64,000 bases of DNA from Chroococcidiopsis thermalis PCC 7203 (GCF_000317125.1 NC_019695.1:1910336-1974335); one strand, 5' to 3'; shown: positions 10,734 to 19,971, counted from the stretch's first letter. Translations and numbers: made by a program. Notes: generated from the letters alone by a model not told the origin.

Positions 10734-10740
10734 GCCATTG
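10723..10740 (+). promoter_or_regulatory. Ribosome site fixing the TTG start of gshB
   Basis: AAGGAG at 10723-10728, inside the end of grxC, stands nine bases before TTG at 10738. No ATG is nearby in frame upstream, and the protein homologous to other glutathione synthetases starts right after it (KLVFIIDPIHKLDPGHDT). Confidence 0.7.
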
Positions 10741-11709
10741 AGTTTAAAACTAGTTTTTATTATCGACCCGATCCACAAACTCGATCCAGGTCACGATACG
10801 AGCGTTGCTTTGATGGAAGCAGCGCAAGCTTTAGGACATGAAGTGTGGATAACTCAAGCTAGCCGCTTGGGGGTAGCTGAAGGTAAGGCATGGGCTGTTT
10901 TAGAACGCTTACAACTTCAACCCGTGCAGTTGGTGGATGGGCGCTGGGTAGCGGAACTGGTTTGGTACGATTTGAGCGATCGCACCTGGATGCCTTTAGA
11001 AAATTTTGATGCTGTGTTCATGCGGACAGATCCGCCTGTAGATATTCCCTACCTCTACGCTACTTACATTCTCGACTTCATCGATCGGAGCAAAACTTTA
11101 GTTGTCAATAATCCCCAAGGGTTGAGGGCAGCCAACGAAAAAATGTTTGCTCTACAATTTACTCATTTGATGCCAGAGACAATTGTGAGTGCGGATAAAA
11201 AGGTGATTCGCCAATTTTTAGCAACAAGAGGGGCAGCGATTCTCAAACCACTGGGACTCAAAGCAGGTGAAGGAATTATTTATCTTGAAGAGGGCGATCG
11301 CAATTTCAACTCAATTGTAGAAATTAGCACTTACCAAGCCAAAATGCCCGTGATGGTGCAAGAATTTATCCCTGCTGCGAAAGAAGGAGACAAGCGGATT
11401 ATTCTACTCAACGGCGAACCCATCGGAGCTGTGAATCGAATTTCCACCAGCGACGACTTTCGTAATAACATGGCAGCTGGCGGTACGGTAGCCAAAACTG
11501 AAATTACAGACCGAGAACATCAGATCTGTAAGGATTTAGCTGTCAGCCTACAACAAAACGGCTTATACTTTGTCGGAATTGATGTTATCGGTGGCTATCT
11601 AACTGAAGTGAACGTCACCAGCCCTACAGGGATCCGAGAAATCGATAGGCTCAATGGAATTCGTCTGGGAGAAACGGTGATGCAATGGTTGGAAAAGGCG
11701 AAGGTTTGA
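10738..11709 (+). CDS. gshB: Glutathione synthetase GshB
   Basis: ATP-grasp ligase that joins gamma-glutamylcysteine and glycine to form glutathione in the cytoplasm. It has 323 residues, the normal size for prokaryotic GshB. Visible hallmarks are the N-terminal FIIDPIHKLDPGHDTS, MRTDPPVD, NNPQGLRAANEK, the ATP-grasp lysines around AAILKPLGLKAGEG, and the C-terminal TEVNVTSPTGIREIDRLNG. It uses a TTG start with a well-placed AAGGAG. It is coupled to grxC upstream and convergent with recA. Confidence 0.95.
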   Translation: MSLKLVFIIDPIHKLDPGHDTSVALMEAAQALGHEVWITQASRLGVAEGKAWAVLERLQLQPVQLVDGRWVAELVWYDLSDRTWMPLENFDAVFMRTDPPVDIPYLYATYILDFIDRSKTLVVNNPQGLRAANEKMFALQFTHLMPETIVSADKKVIRQFLATRGAAILKPLGLKAGEGIIYLEEGDRNFNSIVEISTYQAKMPVMVQEFIPAAKEGDKRIILLNGEPIGAVNRISTSDDFRNNMAAGGTVAKTEITDREHQICKDLAVSLQQNGLYFVGIDVIGGYLTEVNVTSPTGIREIDRLNGIRLGETVMQWLEKAKV

Positions 11710-11719
11710 TCTAGGAAAT

Positions 11720-11747
11720 GTAGAGACGTTACGTGTAACGTCTCTAC
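11720..11747. terminator. Palindrome between convergent gshB and recA
   Basis: A perfect 28-bp palindrome built on GTAGAGACGTTAC and its complement sits between two convergent genes. A nearly identical palindrome follows fabF (23026-23071), so this is a dispersed element that could act as a bidirectional terminator. There is no strong T-run on the gshB side. Confidence 0.6.
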
Positions 11748-11766
11748 TCCGATTCAAACAAAAAAG

Positions 11767-12843
11767 CTACTCGTCGTCAGACATATCCGTATCTTCGTCT
11801 TCATCTTCTTCGTGAGCTTTCACGGAGTTAGCTGAGACTACAGCACCCATGTCGAGTTTTTCTCGGACGAGTTTCTGAATTTCTTGAGCAACCTCAGTAT
11901 TTTCTTCCAAATACTTAATCGTATTGTCGCGACCTTGGGCAATGTTTTCGCCTTTGTAGCTGTACCACGCACCTTTGCGTACAATTACGCCTGTTTCCTC
12001 GGCAATGTCTACCATACAACCTAATGTAGAAATGCCTTTGCCAAAGATAATATCAAACTCGGCGATTCGGAATGGCGGCGCAACTTTGTTTTTAGCAACT
12101 TTGACTTTAACGCGGTTGCCGAATTCTTCCGTGCCTTTTTTCAAGGTTTGAATCCGGCGAATATCCAAACGTACAGAGGCATAGAACTTAAGGGCATTAC
12201 CTCCAGTTGTCGTTTCTGGGTTGCCATAGGTCACGCCAATCTTTTGTCGTAGCTGGTTGAGGAAAATTACGGTACAACCAGATTTACCGATGTTACCCGT
12301 GATTTTTCTTAAAGCTTGGCTCATCAAACGTGCTTGCAAGCCGACGTGGGTATCTCCCATTTCACCTTCGATTTCAGCGCGGGGAACTAGCGCGGCTACA
12401 GAGTCAACAATCACAATATCCACCGCCGCCGATCGCACTAACTGATCGACAATCTCTAGACCAGCTTCGCCCGTGTCTGGCTGGGAGACGAGGAGATTCT
12501 CAATATCTACACCCAAAGCCGCTGCATAAGTTGGATCGAGGGCGTGTTCTGCGTCCACAAAGGCAGCAATTCCACCTGCTTTTTGGACTTCCGCGATCGC
12601 GTGGAGTGCTACTGTCGTTTTACCAGAACTCTCTGGACCGTAGATTTCAATTACCCGCCCTTTGGGTAAACCGCCGCCTAGAGCTAAGTCGAGCGTCAAC
12701 GAACCGCTAGAGATAGTTTCCACGCGCATTCGGGTCGCATCTCCCAAGCGCACGATCGCCCCTTTGCCGAAATTGCGTTCGATTTGATTCAGGACTAGAT
12801 TCAGGGCTTTTTGCTTGCCAGCAACATCATTGTTAATAGCCAT
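11767..12843 (-). CDS. recA: Recombinase RecA
   Basis: DNA strand-exchange ATPase of homologous recombination and SOS signalling. It has 358 residues. Walker A is GPESSGKTT; the core motifs [29 protein letters not shown] and [21 protein letters not shown] are intact. The C-terminus is strongly acidic ([14 protein letters not shown]), as in other RecA proteins. It is divergent from xseA and convergent with gshB. No clear cyanobacterial LexA box was seen in the upstream 150 bp. Start at the ATG 12843 gives the usual N-terminus. Confidence 0.98.
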   Translation of the reverse strand: MAINNDVAGKQKALNLVLNQIERNFGKGAIVRLGDATRMRVETISSGSLTLDLALGGGLPKGRVIEIYGPESSGKTTVALHAIAEVQKAGGIAAFVDAEHALDPTYAAALGVDIENLLVSQPDTGEAGLEIVDQLVRSAAVDIVIVDSVAALVPRAEIEGEMGDTHVGLQARLMSQALRKITGNIGKSGCTVIFLNQLRQKIGVTYGNPETTTGGNALKFYASVRLDIRRIQTLKKGTEEFGNRVKVKVAKNKVAPPFRIAEFDIIFGKGISTLGCMVDIAEETGVIVRKGAWYSYKGENIAQGRDNTIKYLEENTEVAQEIQKLVREKLDMGAVVSANSVKAHEEDEDEDTDMSDDE

Positions 12844-13273
12844 TCGCGCCTCTAGGATAGGAGGTGTAAAAACTTTTACTTAACTAGTTTTAACTAGTGC
12901 AGATATACTATTTTAGTAGATTTATCCAGCACAGCATAGCATATATGCTAATTCGTAATTTTGAATTCGTAATTCGTAATTGGGGATAATTTGCTGATTT
13001 TTGGTTGTTATCTGATTTATATACAAAATTACGTCGGTTTTCTTTTGGCTTTGTTGTTTTCCTTAGCTTACTTGCAGAGATATGATTTTAGGTCACGCAA
13101 AGACGCGAAGGCGCTGAGAAGAACGCTAAGAAGAGATCTTCGTATCTACCTTGTCCCCCTTGTCCCCCTTGTCCCCCTTCGCCCCCTAATCCCCACGACC
13201 GAAGGGAGTGGGGAAGAGCGAGTTCCCCCTTGTCCCCCTTGTCCCCCTTGTCCCCCTTCGCCCCCTTGTCCTC
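12844..13273. other. Divergent recA-xseA intergenic region with C-rich repeats
   Basis: About 430 bp without a supported gene. The recA-proximal part is AT-rich and contains short tandem AATTCGT units near 12952-12980. From about 13150 it becomes a C-rich tandem array (CTTGTCCCC units) split by a hairpin-forming core. Reading frames here encode only PLVPLVP-type low-complexity peptides and are not credible genes. Confidence 0.6.
13151..13270. repeat. CTTGTCCCC tandem array with CCCCAC...GTGGGG core
   Basis: Nonamer units based on CTTGTCCCC flank a core containing CCCCACGACCGAAGGGAGTG, which can fold as a short hairpin. The same array and core occur in the opposite orientation at 59856-60005 before minC, and a related G-rich array lies at 42331-42410. 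The array runs up to four bases before the xseA ATG. Confidence 0.75.
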
Positions 13274-14509
13274 ATGTCCTATACAGAGTCTCAATTAGAA
13301 GAGGCAGTCATCTCGGTGGCTGGTCTAACATCGTATATTCAATTATTGCTGGAACATGATGAGGTGTTGCGGCAAGTGTGGGTTGTGGGGGAGGTTTCGA
13401 GTCTTAGCCGTCACTCTAAAGGTTTGTTTTTGACGCTGCAAGATCCAGAGACAAAGGCTGAGATTAAGTGTGTGGTGTGGAATAGCCAGTTGTCGCGCTT
13501 GGCTCAACTACCAGTACAAGGGGAGCAGATCGTAGTTTTGGGTAGTATTCGTTTGTATCCTCAGCGGGGACAATATCAACTGACTGTGTGGCAGGCTTTA
13601 CCAGCGGGGGAGGGATTACTGGCGTTGAGACTGCGGCAGTTGCGCGATCGCCTGGAGGCAGAAGGTTTATTCGATCTAGAACGGAAGAGAACTCTGCCAG
13701 CTCATCCCCAAGCGATCGCTGTTGTCACTTCACCAACAGCAGCGGCTTGGGGCGATATTCAAAAAACGCTTAAACGCCGCTATCCTGGTTTATCTGTTCT
13801 GTTTTCGCCTGCTACCGTGCAAGGAGAGCCAGCACCAGCATCTATTGTCAAAGCGATCGAGCGCGTGGAACGAGACGGAAGGGCGGAGGTGTTGGTTCTT
13901 ACCCGTGGTGGGGGCGCAGTGGAGGAGTTGGCTTGTTTTAACGACGAACGAGTTGTGCGGGCGGTAGCTGAGTGTTCTATACCCGTGATTACGGGGATTG
14001 GGCATCAGCGAGACGAGACTTTAACAGACTTGGTGGCTGACGTGTGCGCCCATACCCCTACAGCAGCAGCAGAACTTGTTGTACCAGATTTAGCGGTTGT
14101 GTATGCCGAGCATCGGCAGAGGATAGAGACGCTACAGGCAGTTGTACAGCAACAATTAGATATAGCAGGCGATCGCTACTATTCTCTCAGCAGTCGGTTG
14201 GGGCGTTTGCGTTTAGACCGAGAAATTCAGCGCGAGATTGAGTTTTTAAATTGGAAAAAGCAGCAGTTAATTCAGGTAACTCAACAGCGATCGCAAAAAG
14301 CACGGCAACACTGTCATTTATTAGCACAGAAACTTGCTAGCCTCGATCCTCATGCGGTGTTGAAACGGGGTTACGCTGTAGTTCGGCAAGAAAACGGTGC
14401 GATCGCTCGTTCGGCTGCTCAGTTAGCGCCAGGACAAGAGTTATTAATTCAGCTCAGTCAAGGAAAAATCAAAGTTAAAATTATCGAGAATTCTCAATCT
14501 GAAATCTAA
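13274..14509 (+). CDS. xseA: Exodeoxyribonuclease VII large subunit XseA
   Basis: Catalytic subunit of exonuclease VII, which degrades single-stranded DNA. The ATG at 13274 (MSYTESQLEEAVISV) gives 411 residues. An upstream in-frame start only adds 22 residues from a C-rich repeat and is rejected. An N-terminal OB-fold (about 15-110, VVGEVSSLSRHSKG) precedes the nuclease domain with VVTSPTAAAWGDI, LTRGGGAVEEL and GIGHQRDETLTDLVAD. A coiled-coil region and a C-terminal RGYAVV segment follow. Its partner xseB is 2.3 kb downstream, separated by an unrelated gene. Confidence 0.95.
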   Translation: MSYTESQLEEAVISVAGLTSYIQLLLEHDEVLRQVWVVGEVSSLSRHSKGLFLTLQDPETKAEIKCVVWNSQLSRLAQLPVQGEQIVVLGSIRLYPQRGQYQLTVWQALPAGEGLLALRLRQLRDRLEAEGLFDLERKRTLPAHPQAIAVVTSPTAAAWGDIQKTLKRRYPGLSVLFSPATVQGEPAPASIVKAIERVERDGRAEVLVLTRGGGAVEELACFNDERVVRAVAECSIPVITGIGHQRDETLTDLVADVCAHTPTAAAELVVPDLAVVYAEHRQRIETLQAVVQQQLDIAGDRYYSLSSRLGRLRLDREIQREIEFLNWKKQQLIQVTQQRSQKARQHCHLLAQKLASLDPHAVLKRGYAVVRQENGAIARSAAQLAPGQELLIQLSQGKIKVKIIENSQSEI

Positions 14510-14633
14510 AATTCTTAGCCCTACAGACAAAAGCCACTGGCACAGGTTAAAACTTTCTACAGTATGTTGAGTTCGTGTAGATAAATTGAGTTATTGTCGT
14601 CACGAATTTCGTTCGCTTAGGAAGAATTATTGT

Positions 14634-16646
14634 ATGAGAATTTCCGCAAAACTACGTAGATTTATTTGGTTGTTCATTTTATTTGTATGGGTAGCATTAG
14701 CAGCAATTTTTCTAGTCCCGCAATTAGCTCTAAAGTTTTCACGACCCACACCTTTACAAGTGGTAGATATAGCTAGCTCTAATATAACTAACACCAATTC
14801 TTCAAAAAAGCCTATTTCTCCATCACCCACAGAAAAATCCAGTTCGAGTAAACCTCCAATTTTAGTATCTAGTAATGCCATCACGCCAACTACGTTTACT
14901 AATAAAACAATCGATCGCAATCCGATAAAAAAAGTTTTTCCGAGCGATTTTATCTCAGCTAATGTTAAAACTCAATATGGCGCAAAAGGTGATGGCGTTA
15001 CAGATGATACGGCAGCAATTCAAAAAGCTCTAAATGACGAACGCGACGAAGAACAAGATTATTTTGGCAAGCCAAAAGCTCTGTACTTTCCGGCTGGAAC
15101 TTATTTAATCAGCAATACTTTAAATTGGAAGGGTTGCTGTATGAGTTGGCAGGGACAAGGGGTAGGAATTAGTATTATTAAACTCAAAGACAAGACGAAA
15201 AGTTTTGGCGATCGCAATGCTCCTAAACCAGTCATACAGACTATAGATGGTAATATGTCATTCCGCCAAAATATTACAGATTTAACCGTAGATACGGGAA
15301 AAAATAATCCAGGCGCGATCGGGATAGACTATATTTCTAATAATTTTGGTTCTCTGTGGAATGTTTTAATTCGCTCTGGTGACGGACAAGGAAAAGTTGG
15401 TTTAGATATGTCGAGACAATGGGCAGGACCTTGTTTAATTAAGAACGTACAAATTAATGGATTTGACTACGGCATTGTCACTAAAAACTTAGAATATGGT
15501 CCTACGTTCGAGGAAATTACACTTCAACAGCAAAAAGTTGCAGGTATTTTAAATGATGGTAATACATTAGCAATTCGTAAACTTCAGAGTAAAAATTCTG
15601 TACCAGTCATTCAAAATCAAGCACCAGCGGGCATGATAATTGTTATAGATGGCAATTTTCAAGGTGGTGCGGCAAAAGCCAGTGCTATTGAAAACAACGG
15701 TTATTTATATGCGAGAAATATCAATACTAGCGGTTATAAATCGGCAATTCATCACAAAGAAACTATAGTTTCTGGTACAAGTGTAAGTGAATATGTCTCT
15801 GACAAAATATATAATCTGTTTGGTAGTCCAATGCGATCGCTCAATTTACCAATTGAAGAAACACCAGTTTTCGAGGATAAAAATTTAGCTAATTGGATGG
15901 CTTTTTCTCCTCAATGGTACGGAGAAACTGATTCTTTACAAGATGCACTCAATTCAGGTAAATCGACTATTTATTTTCCTTTCGGTACGTACTTTTCTCA
16001 TGATAAAAAAGTTTTCAAGGTTCCGGCTTCAGTTCGACGTATTGTCGGCTTTTCGTCTATTGTGAATGGCGGTGGAATTGTATTTCGCGTCGAGCAAAAT
16101 AGCGACAAGCCTTTGATTATCGAACAATTTGGTTATGGAGTCACAATAGAACACGCTTCACCGCGCACTGTTGTTATTCAACATGGTGGCTACGAGTACA
16201 AAGACTTTCCCAAATCTGGCAAGCTATTTTTAGAAGATGTAGGAGGTAGTTTACGGATTAATTACCCTCATCAAGTTTGGGCGAGGCAGTTAAATGTTGA
16301 AACTTTAGATGCAGCACGTACTAAAATTGAAAATAAAGGCGGGACGCTCTGGATTTTGGGACTAAAAACGGAGGGTAAGGGTTCTGTAATCAATACTACT
16401 AAAGGTGGTAAAACAGAAGTTTTGGGAACTTTAATCTATCCAGTACATGACTTTACTGCTCAAGAAAAGCAGGAAGCTGCATTTATTAGCAATAACTCTA
16501 GTCAGTCATTAATCTATTCTGTCAGTGCTTATGGTGAGAACAAAAACTATGATATTCAAGTAGAAGAGACTCGGAACGGCGTGAAGCGCCAACTACTGAG
16601 TAAGGATTTTCCTGGTAGAATGCCTTTGTTTGTGGGGTATAAATAG
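14634..16646 (+). CDS. Membrane-anchored right-handed beta-helix (pectate-lyase superfamily) protein
   Basis: A 670-residue protein starting at ATG 14634, with AGGAAG nine bases upstream. A basic N-terminus and one hydrophobic segment (about 10-32, LFILFVWVALAAIFLVP) act as signal anchor. A Ser/Pro/Thr-rich linker follows to about residue 100. The sequence NVKTQYGAKGDGVTDDTAAIQKAL is the classic start of the pectate-lyase superfamily (GH28/GH55-like) beta-helix. A second helix-like half begins near YFPFGTYFSHDKKVF. Such proteins bind or cleave polysaccharide outside the membrane; catalytic residues and substrate cannot be told. It interrupts the usual xseA-xseB pair. Confidence 0.85.
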   Translation: MRISAKLRRFIWLFILFVWVALAAIFLVPQLALKFSRPTPLQVVDIASSNITNTNSSKKPISPSPTEKSSSSKPPILVSSNAITPTTFTNKTIDRNPIKKVFPSDFISANVKTQYGAKGDGVTDDTAAIQKALNDERDEEQDYFGKPKALYFPAGTYLISNTLNWKGCCMSWQGQGVGISIIKLKDKTKSFGDRNAPKPVIQTIDGNMSFRQNITDLTVDTGKNNPGAIGIDYISNNFGSLWNVLIRSGDGQGKVGLDMSRQWAGPCLIKNVQINGFDYGIVTKNLEYGPTFEEITLQQQKVAGILNDGNTLAIRKLQSKNSVPVIQNQAPAGMIIVIDGNFQGGAAKASAIENNGYLYARNINTSGYKSAIHHKETIVSGTSVSEYVSDKIYNLFGSPMRSLNLPIEETPVFEDKNLANWMAFSPQWYGETDSLQDALNSGKSTIYFPFGTYFSHDKKVFKVPASVRRIVGFSSIVNGGGIVFRVEQNSDKPLIIEQFGYGVTIEHASPRTVVIQHGGYEYKDFPKSGKLFLEDVGGSLRINYPHQVWARQLNVETLDAARTKIENKGGTLWILGLKTEGKGSVINTTKGGKTEVLGTLIYPVHDFTAQEKQEAAFISNNSSQSLIYSVSAYGENKNYDIQVEETRNGVKRQLLSKDFPGRMPLFVGYK

Positions 16647-16664
16647 CGAAAAAATTCAAAAGTA

Positions 16665-16686
16665 GTAGGGTGGCATTGCCCACCTA
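16665..16686. repeat. GGGTGGGCATTGCCCACCC-type palindrome, copy 1
   Basis: Imperfect palindrome around GGCATTGCC, placed just downstream of the beta-helix gene. Related copies lie at 40726, 41057, 53143 and 54634, often close after a stop codon. It may form a small RNA hairpin. Confidence 0.6.
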
Positions 16687-16766
16687 TACTATTATTGAAG
16701 TAAGCTTACTAATATGTAAAATAAAAGTTCGTTTAGCAAACTCTCTTATTCGCAAATTCTTTTGGT

Positions 16767-17015
16767 ATGTCTCGTAACTCCAATTCCAAAACTAAATCAA
16801 ACACTTCACCTTTACCCGATACTTGGAAATATGAAGTAGCTGTAGCAGAAGTTGAGTCACTTATCTCTCGGATTGAAGCAGGCGAGTTAGAATTGGAAGA
16901 GGTGTTCGAGCAATTTACTCAAGCTGTAGAGCAGTTGAAACAGTGCGAAACTTTTTTGCAACAACGACAGCAACAAGTGGATTTGTTAATTGAAACTTTG
17001 AATAATGAATCTTAA
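16767..17015 (+). CDS. xseB: Exodeoxyribonuclease VII small subunit XseB
   Basis: Small helical subunit that binds the coiled coil of XseA in exonuclease VII. It has 82 residues with the family signature [20 protein letters not shown] followed by [24 protein letters not shown]. Length is typical. It lies 2.3 kb from xseA, with the beta-helix gene inserted between them, so it may have its own promoter in the AT-rich spacer. Identification is secure for such a short protein. Confidence 0.93.
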   Translation: MSRNSNSKTKSNTSPLPDTWKYEVAVAEVESLISRIEAGELELEEVFEQFTQAVEQLKQCETFLQQRQQQVDLLIETLNNES

Positions 17016-17091
17016 AAAGTCAAAAGTCAAAAGTGAGAAGTCAAAAACTGGTAGAGTGTTTTGGGTAAAACTTATCGTCAAAAAATAAAGG

Positions 17092-18015
17092 TTAGCCAAA
17101 TATACTTAAATTCAAATTTTGAGCGAGTTGCTGTATTAAGAATATACCAGCTTTGGAATTACCTGTTTCGTCTAAACCAGGACTGTAACACGCGATCGCA
17201 CCTTGAGTTGGCACAATTGATAAAATTGCCCCACTAACTCCCGATTTTGTCGGTAAGCCTACTTCTGAGGCAAAACGTGCTGAAGCTTGGTATAAACCAC
17301 AAGTCATCATAGTTGCATTTACTATACGACGGTTTTGGGGCGCGATCGCGTCATGAGCTTGTACGAGTAACATTCCTATCCGTGCTAAGTCAGCTACCGT
17401 ACCAGCTAAACAGCAAACATGATTGTATGCATCTAGAGTAGTTTCTGGCGAGTGAATATTGCCAGCTTTAGTTAATAGTCGAGTTATCGCAAGGTTGCGA
17501 TCGTTAGGTAAAGAACGCACGGAATCAAGCATTTGGTTATCTAGAGTTAGCTGACAACCTGCGGTTTGATTCAGCCACAAACGGAGATTTTCACAGCGAG
17601 AAAATGCATTGATACCTGGGAGGATAGAACAAAGTGCGATCGCGCCACTATTGATCATTGTATTGCGAGGAAAACCTTCATCTGCTATCAGTTGAGTTAG
17701 AGAATTAAAAGGCAGATCGGATGGTTTCATTCCTACATGAGAGAAGACTACTTTTGCACCTAATTGCTGTAACAAAAATAGCAAAATAAAGGGCTTGACA
17801 ACACTCATTAACGGAAAAGTACAATGAGTATCGCCTGCGTTATAGCTTTGTTCTGTCACAGTTTGAATTTGCACTGCTAACCAATTTGGATTAGCTTGGG
17901 CTAATAGAGGAATGTATTTAGGTAGTTTTCCTTCTTGAGTATGCCTGCGTGCTTGCATTACCCAAGTTTCTAGTTGCGTCTGGCTCAGAGATTTCAATGT
18001 TTGTCTGTTATACAA
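17092..18015 (-). CDS. glsA: Glutaminase (serine-dependent, GlsA type)
   Basis: Glutaminase of the beta-lactamase-like fold that hydrolyses L-glutamine to glutamate and ammonia. It has 307 residues. The catalytic SxxK is seen in PLMSVVKPF (Ser71, Lys74). Also present are MINSGAIALCSIL and the KSGVSGAI motif near residue 262. The SxxK segment reads PLMSVVKPF rather than the more usual FTIQSISKVF, so substrate preference may differ. It starts two bases after the SMI1/KNR4 gene stop and is the last gene of a tight dapF-like/cupin/SMI1/glsA operon. Confidence 0.9.
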   Translation of the reverse strand: MYNRQTLKSLSQTQLETWVMQARRHTQEGKLPKYIPLLAQANPNWLAVQIQTVTEQSYNAGDTHCTFPLMSVVKPFILLFLLQQLGAKVVFSHVGMKPSDLPFNSLTQLIADEGFPRNTMINSGAIALCSILPGINAFSRCENLRLWLNQTAGCQLTLDNQMLDSVRSLPNDRNLAITRLLTKAGNIHSPETTLDAYNHVCCLAGTVADLARIGMLLVQAHDAIAPQNRRIVNATMMTCGLYQASARFASEVGLPTKSGVSGAILSIVPTQGAIACYSPGLDETGNSKAGIFLIQQLAQNLNLSIFG

Positions 18016-18017
18016 GG

Positions 18018-18572
18018 TTATTCAACGGGTTGTATTCCATAATTTTCTTGCAGTATAAACCGACCCGACTCCAACTCATCAGCATATTTCTGAAGCCACT
18101 CACGCAAGCTTGAAGATACAATCTTTCTATCGCTCGAATCATGATACATTGTCATGATTTGCCCTACAGTTCCGCCATCTGCTGGATCTAAATCTAAACA
18201 GTCATGATTACCAGCTCCATCGTAGGTAATTGGAATCCATTTCTCATTCCACCAATTGTTACGAATTCCTCTATCAGGGTCGCTTTCATAGCCTTCAAAT
18301 TTTCCAGAATCGAGAAGATCTTTCCAAACTTCCCATTCATCTCGAATCCGGTTGAGCGATAAAAACTCTCGTCCCTCAAATAATCCTTCTTTATAGATAG
18401 ACTGACCGTTGTGAATGCGGTAGGATGCTTTTACATCTTCAGATAGCTTGATGGAGAGTATTGTTTCAAGCTCGGCAATTTGAGCCTCAGAAGCACCAGA
18501 TTGCAATGTCTCAAAAATTTGTGGTGCATTGACTTGAAGCCATAAGTCTATGCGCTGCCAAATTTCTTCCAT
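18018..18572 (-). CDS. SMI1/KNR4 family protein
   Basis: A 184-residue SMI1/KNR4 (SUKH) domain protein. It starts with a helix that recognises partners (IWQRIDLWLQVNAPQIFETL) and carries the family features ASEAQIAELETIL, YRIHNGQ and the WIPITYDGAGNHDCLDLDP core. The superfamily includes yeast cell-wall regulators and many bacterial toxin-immunity proteins; no toxin is seen nearby, so an immunity role is not supported. It is packed between the cupin gene (20 bp) and glsA (2 bp), suggesting a shared regulatory or scaffolding role. Confidence 0.85.
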   Translation of the reverse strand: MEEIWQRIDLWLQVNAPQIFETLQSGASEAQIAELETILSIKLSEDVKASYRIHNGQSIYKEGLFEGREFLSLNRIRDEWEVWKDLLDSGKFEGYESDPDRGIRNNWWNEKWIPITYDGAGNHDCLDLDPADGGTVGQIMTMYHDSSDRKIVSSSLREWLQKYADELESGRFILQENYGIQPVE

Positions 18573-18592
18573 AAAAAACTTTATTTATTACC

Positions 18593-19078
18593 TTAACTAT
18601 ACAAACTTCCATCTTTGCGAGTGAAAACCCAACCTTCAGGATTCAATTTAGCAATCAGATCGACATCAGGATAATCAGCTTCATCGTCAGGAGTGCGATC
18701 GCCAATTTCTAAATATACCGCATCTGTATTTGAACGATTGATTAAATGATGTCCGTTGGCAACCCCAGCCGGAAAACCTGCTGACATACCTGCGGTTAAA
18801 ATTTGTTCGCCTTCATCAGTAACTAAAACTAATTCCCCTGACACAATATAAATAAATTCATCTTGTTTTGTATGCCAATGCCTTAAAGCAGAACAACTAC
18901 CAGGCAATAATCGAGTTAAATTTACACCAAAATTTTTCAATCCCGCTGCATCACCCAGTCTCTTTCGATAACGTCCTGCTACAACCGATTTAAACTCATC
19001 AGGATAGTTAGTTCCCGTCTTCTCCGGTATATTTTCAGGATCGATAAACATTTCTTTATTAAAATTATAAAAACTCAA
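18593..19078 (-). CDS. Cupin domain protein
   Basis: Single-domain cupin of 161 residues. Motif 1 is HWHTKQDEFIYIVSGELVL (the two His and Glu are likely metal ligands). Motif 2 is FPAGVANGHHLINRS with the third His. Related proteins include sugar isomerases, dioxygenases and small-molecule sensors, and the substrate cannot be predicted. Its ATG lies eight bases from the DapF-like stop and its own stop is 20 bp from the SMI1/KNR4 gene, so it belongs to one operon. Confidence 0.85.
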   Translation of the reverse strand: MSFYNFNKEMFIDPENIPEKTGTNYPDEFKSVVAGRYRKRLGDAAGLKNFGVNLTRLLPGSCSALRHWHTKQDEFIYIVSGELVLVTDEGEQILTAGMSAGFPAGVANGHHLINRSNTDAVYLEIGDRTPDDEADYPDVDLIAKLNPEGWVFTRKDGSLYS

Positions 19079-19086
19079 ACAAAAAC

Positions 19087-19935
19087 CTAGTTAAAATCTC
19101 TGAGGAAATCCGCAGCAAATTCACCTTGAGCTACAGCCGATACACTACCAGTCATAAAAACGCGATCGCCTTCTATTTCAATCTCAATTTCTCCTCCTGG
19201 CATATGTACTTTAACTGTATCATCCACCAAGCCTAATTTATAAGCAGCACTTGCAGCCGCACAACTACTACTACCAGAAGCTAAAGTATAACCAGCCCCC
19301 CGCTCCCAAATTTCAATTTTAATATTTTGGCGATCGAGAACTTGTAAAAACTGTACGTTTATGCGGTTAGGAAAAATTGGGTGATTTTCAATTTTACTAC
19401 CCAAAGTAACAGCAAGTTCTCGCGACACTTGTGCTATAGGAATGATGCAGTGAGGATTGCCAATAGATAGACAAGTTACTTTTAAAGATACGCCATCTAC
19501 TTGCAATTCAGTATCAACCATTTGTCGAGGCGAACCAGCTACAGGAATTAATTCACTTTGAAAAGTAACAGTTCCCATATCAACTTTTATCAGCGTTGCC
19601 TCTGGATTCAAAATTTCTACAGCAACTTCGCCACCTAAAGTTGTTAAACTAAATTCATTTGTCTTAATATATTGCGCATCAACTAAATATCTCGAAAAAA
19701 TCCGAATCCCATTGCCACTTTTTTCAGCTTCGCTACCATCGGGATTAAAAATTCTCAGTTCTATCTTTTCCCCTACAAGAATAGGTCCATATAAGATACC
19801 ATCGGAACCGATACCAAAATTGCGATCGCAAATTAATTTAATCGCGTTTTCGTTGATGGTAAAATTAACTACATTAGGATCGATAACGATATAGTCATTC
19901 CCCAAAGCATGATATTTATAAAAATCAGTTGCCAT
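19087..19935 (-). CDS. dapF: DapF-like PLP-independent epimerase with both catalytic Cys replaced by Ser (copy 1)
   Basis: DapF-fold protein, 282 residues, two related halves. The fold hallmarks KYHALGNDYIVID, NFGIGSDGIL, SIGNPHC and WERGAGYTLASGSSSC are all present. In canonical DapF the acid/base pair is Cys73 in (E/M)CGNG and a second Cys in LACG(T/S)G. Here these positions read KSGNG (Ser73) and LASGS (Ser220), so both thiols are missing. It may act on another amino acid, by another mechanism, or not be a racemase. First gene of a compact operon with cupin, SMI1/KNR4 and glsA. A close paralogue is at 28650-29510. The symbol reflects family only. Confidence 0.85.
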   Translation of the reverse strand: MATDFYKYHALGNDYIVIDPNVVNFTINENAIKLICDRNFGIGSDGILYGPILVGEKIELRIFNPDGSEAEKSGNGIRIFSRYLVDAQYIKTNEFSLTTLGGEVAVEILNPEATLIKVDMGTVTFQSELIPVAGSPRQMVDTELQVDGVSLKVTCLSIGNPHCIIPIAQVSRELAVTLGSKIENHPIFPNRINVQFLQVLDRQNIKIEIWERGAGYTLASGSSSCAAASAAYKLGLVDDTVKVHMPGGEIEIEIEGDRVFMTGSVSAVAQGEFAADFLRDFN

Positions 19936-19971
19936 TTGTGAAAGTCAAAATATATAATTTTGTCCGTAATG

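Noticed and set aside
12844-12990. LexA box at recA
   Set aside because: No clear cyanobacterial LexA-type palindrome could be seen upstream of recA.
13208-13273. N-terminal extension of XseA
   Set aside because: It is coded by the C-rich tandem array and reads only PLVPLVP; the homologous start is at 13274.
18018-18572. Toxin-immunity module based on SMI1/KNR4
   Set aside because: No polymorphic toxin or secretion gene is adjacent; the neighbours are metabolic.
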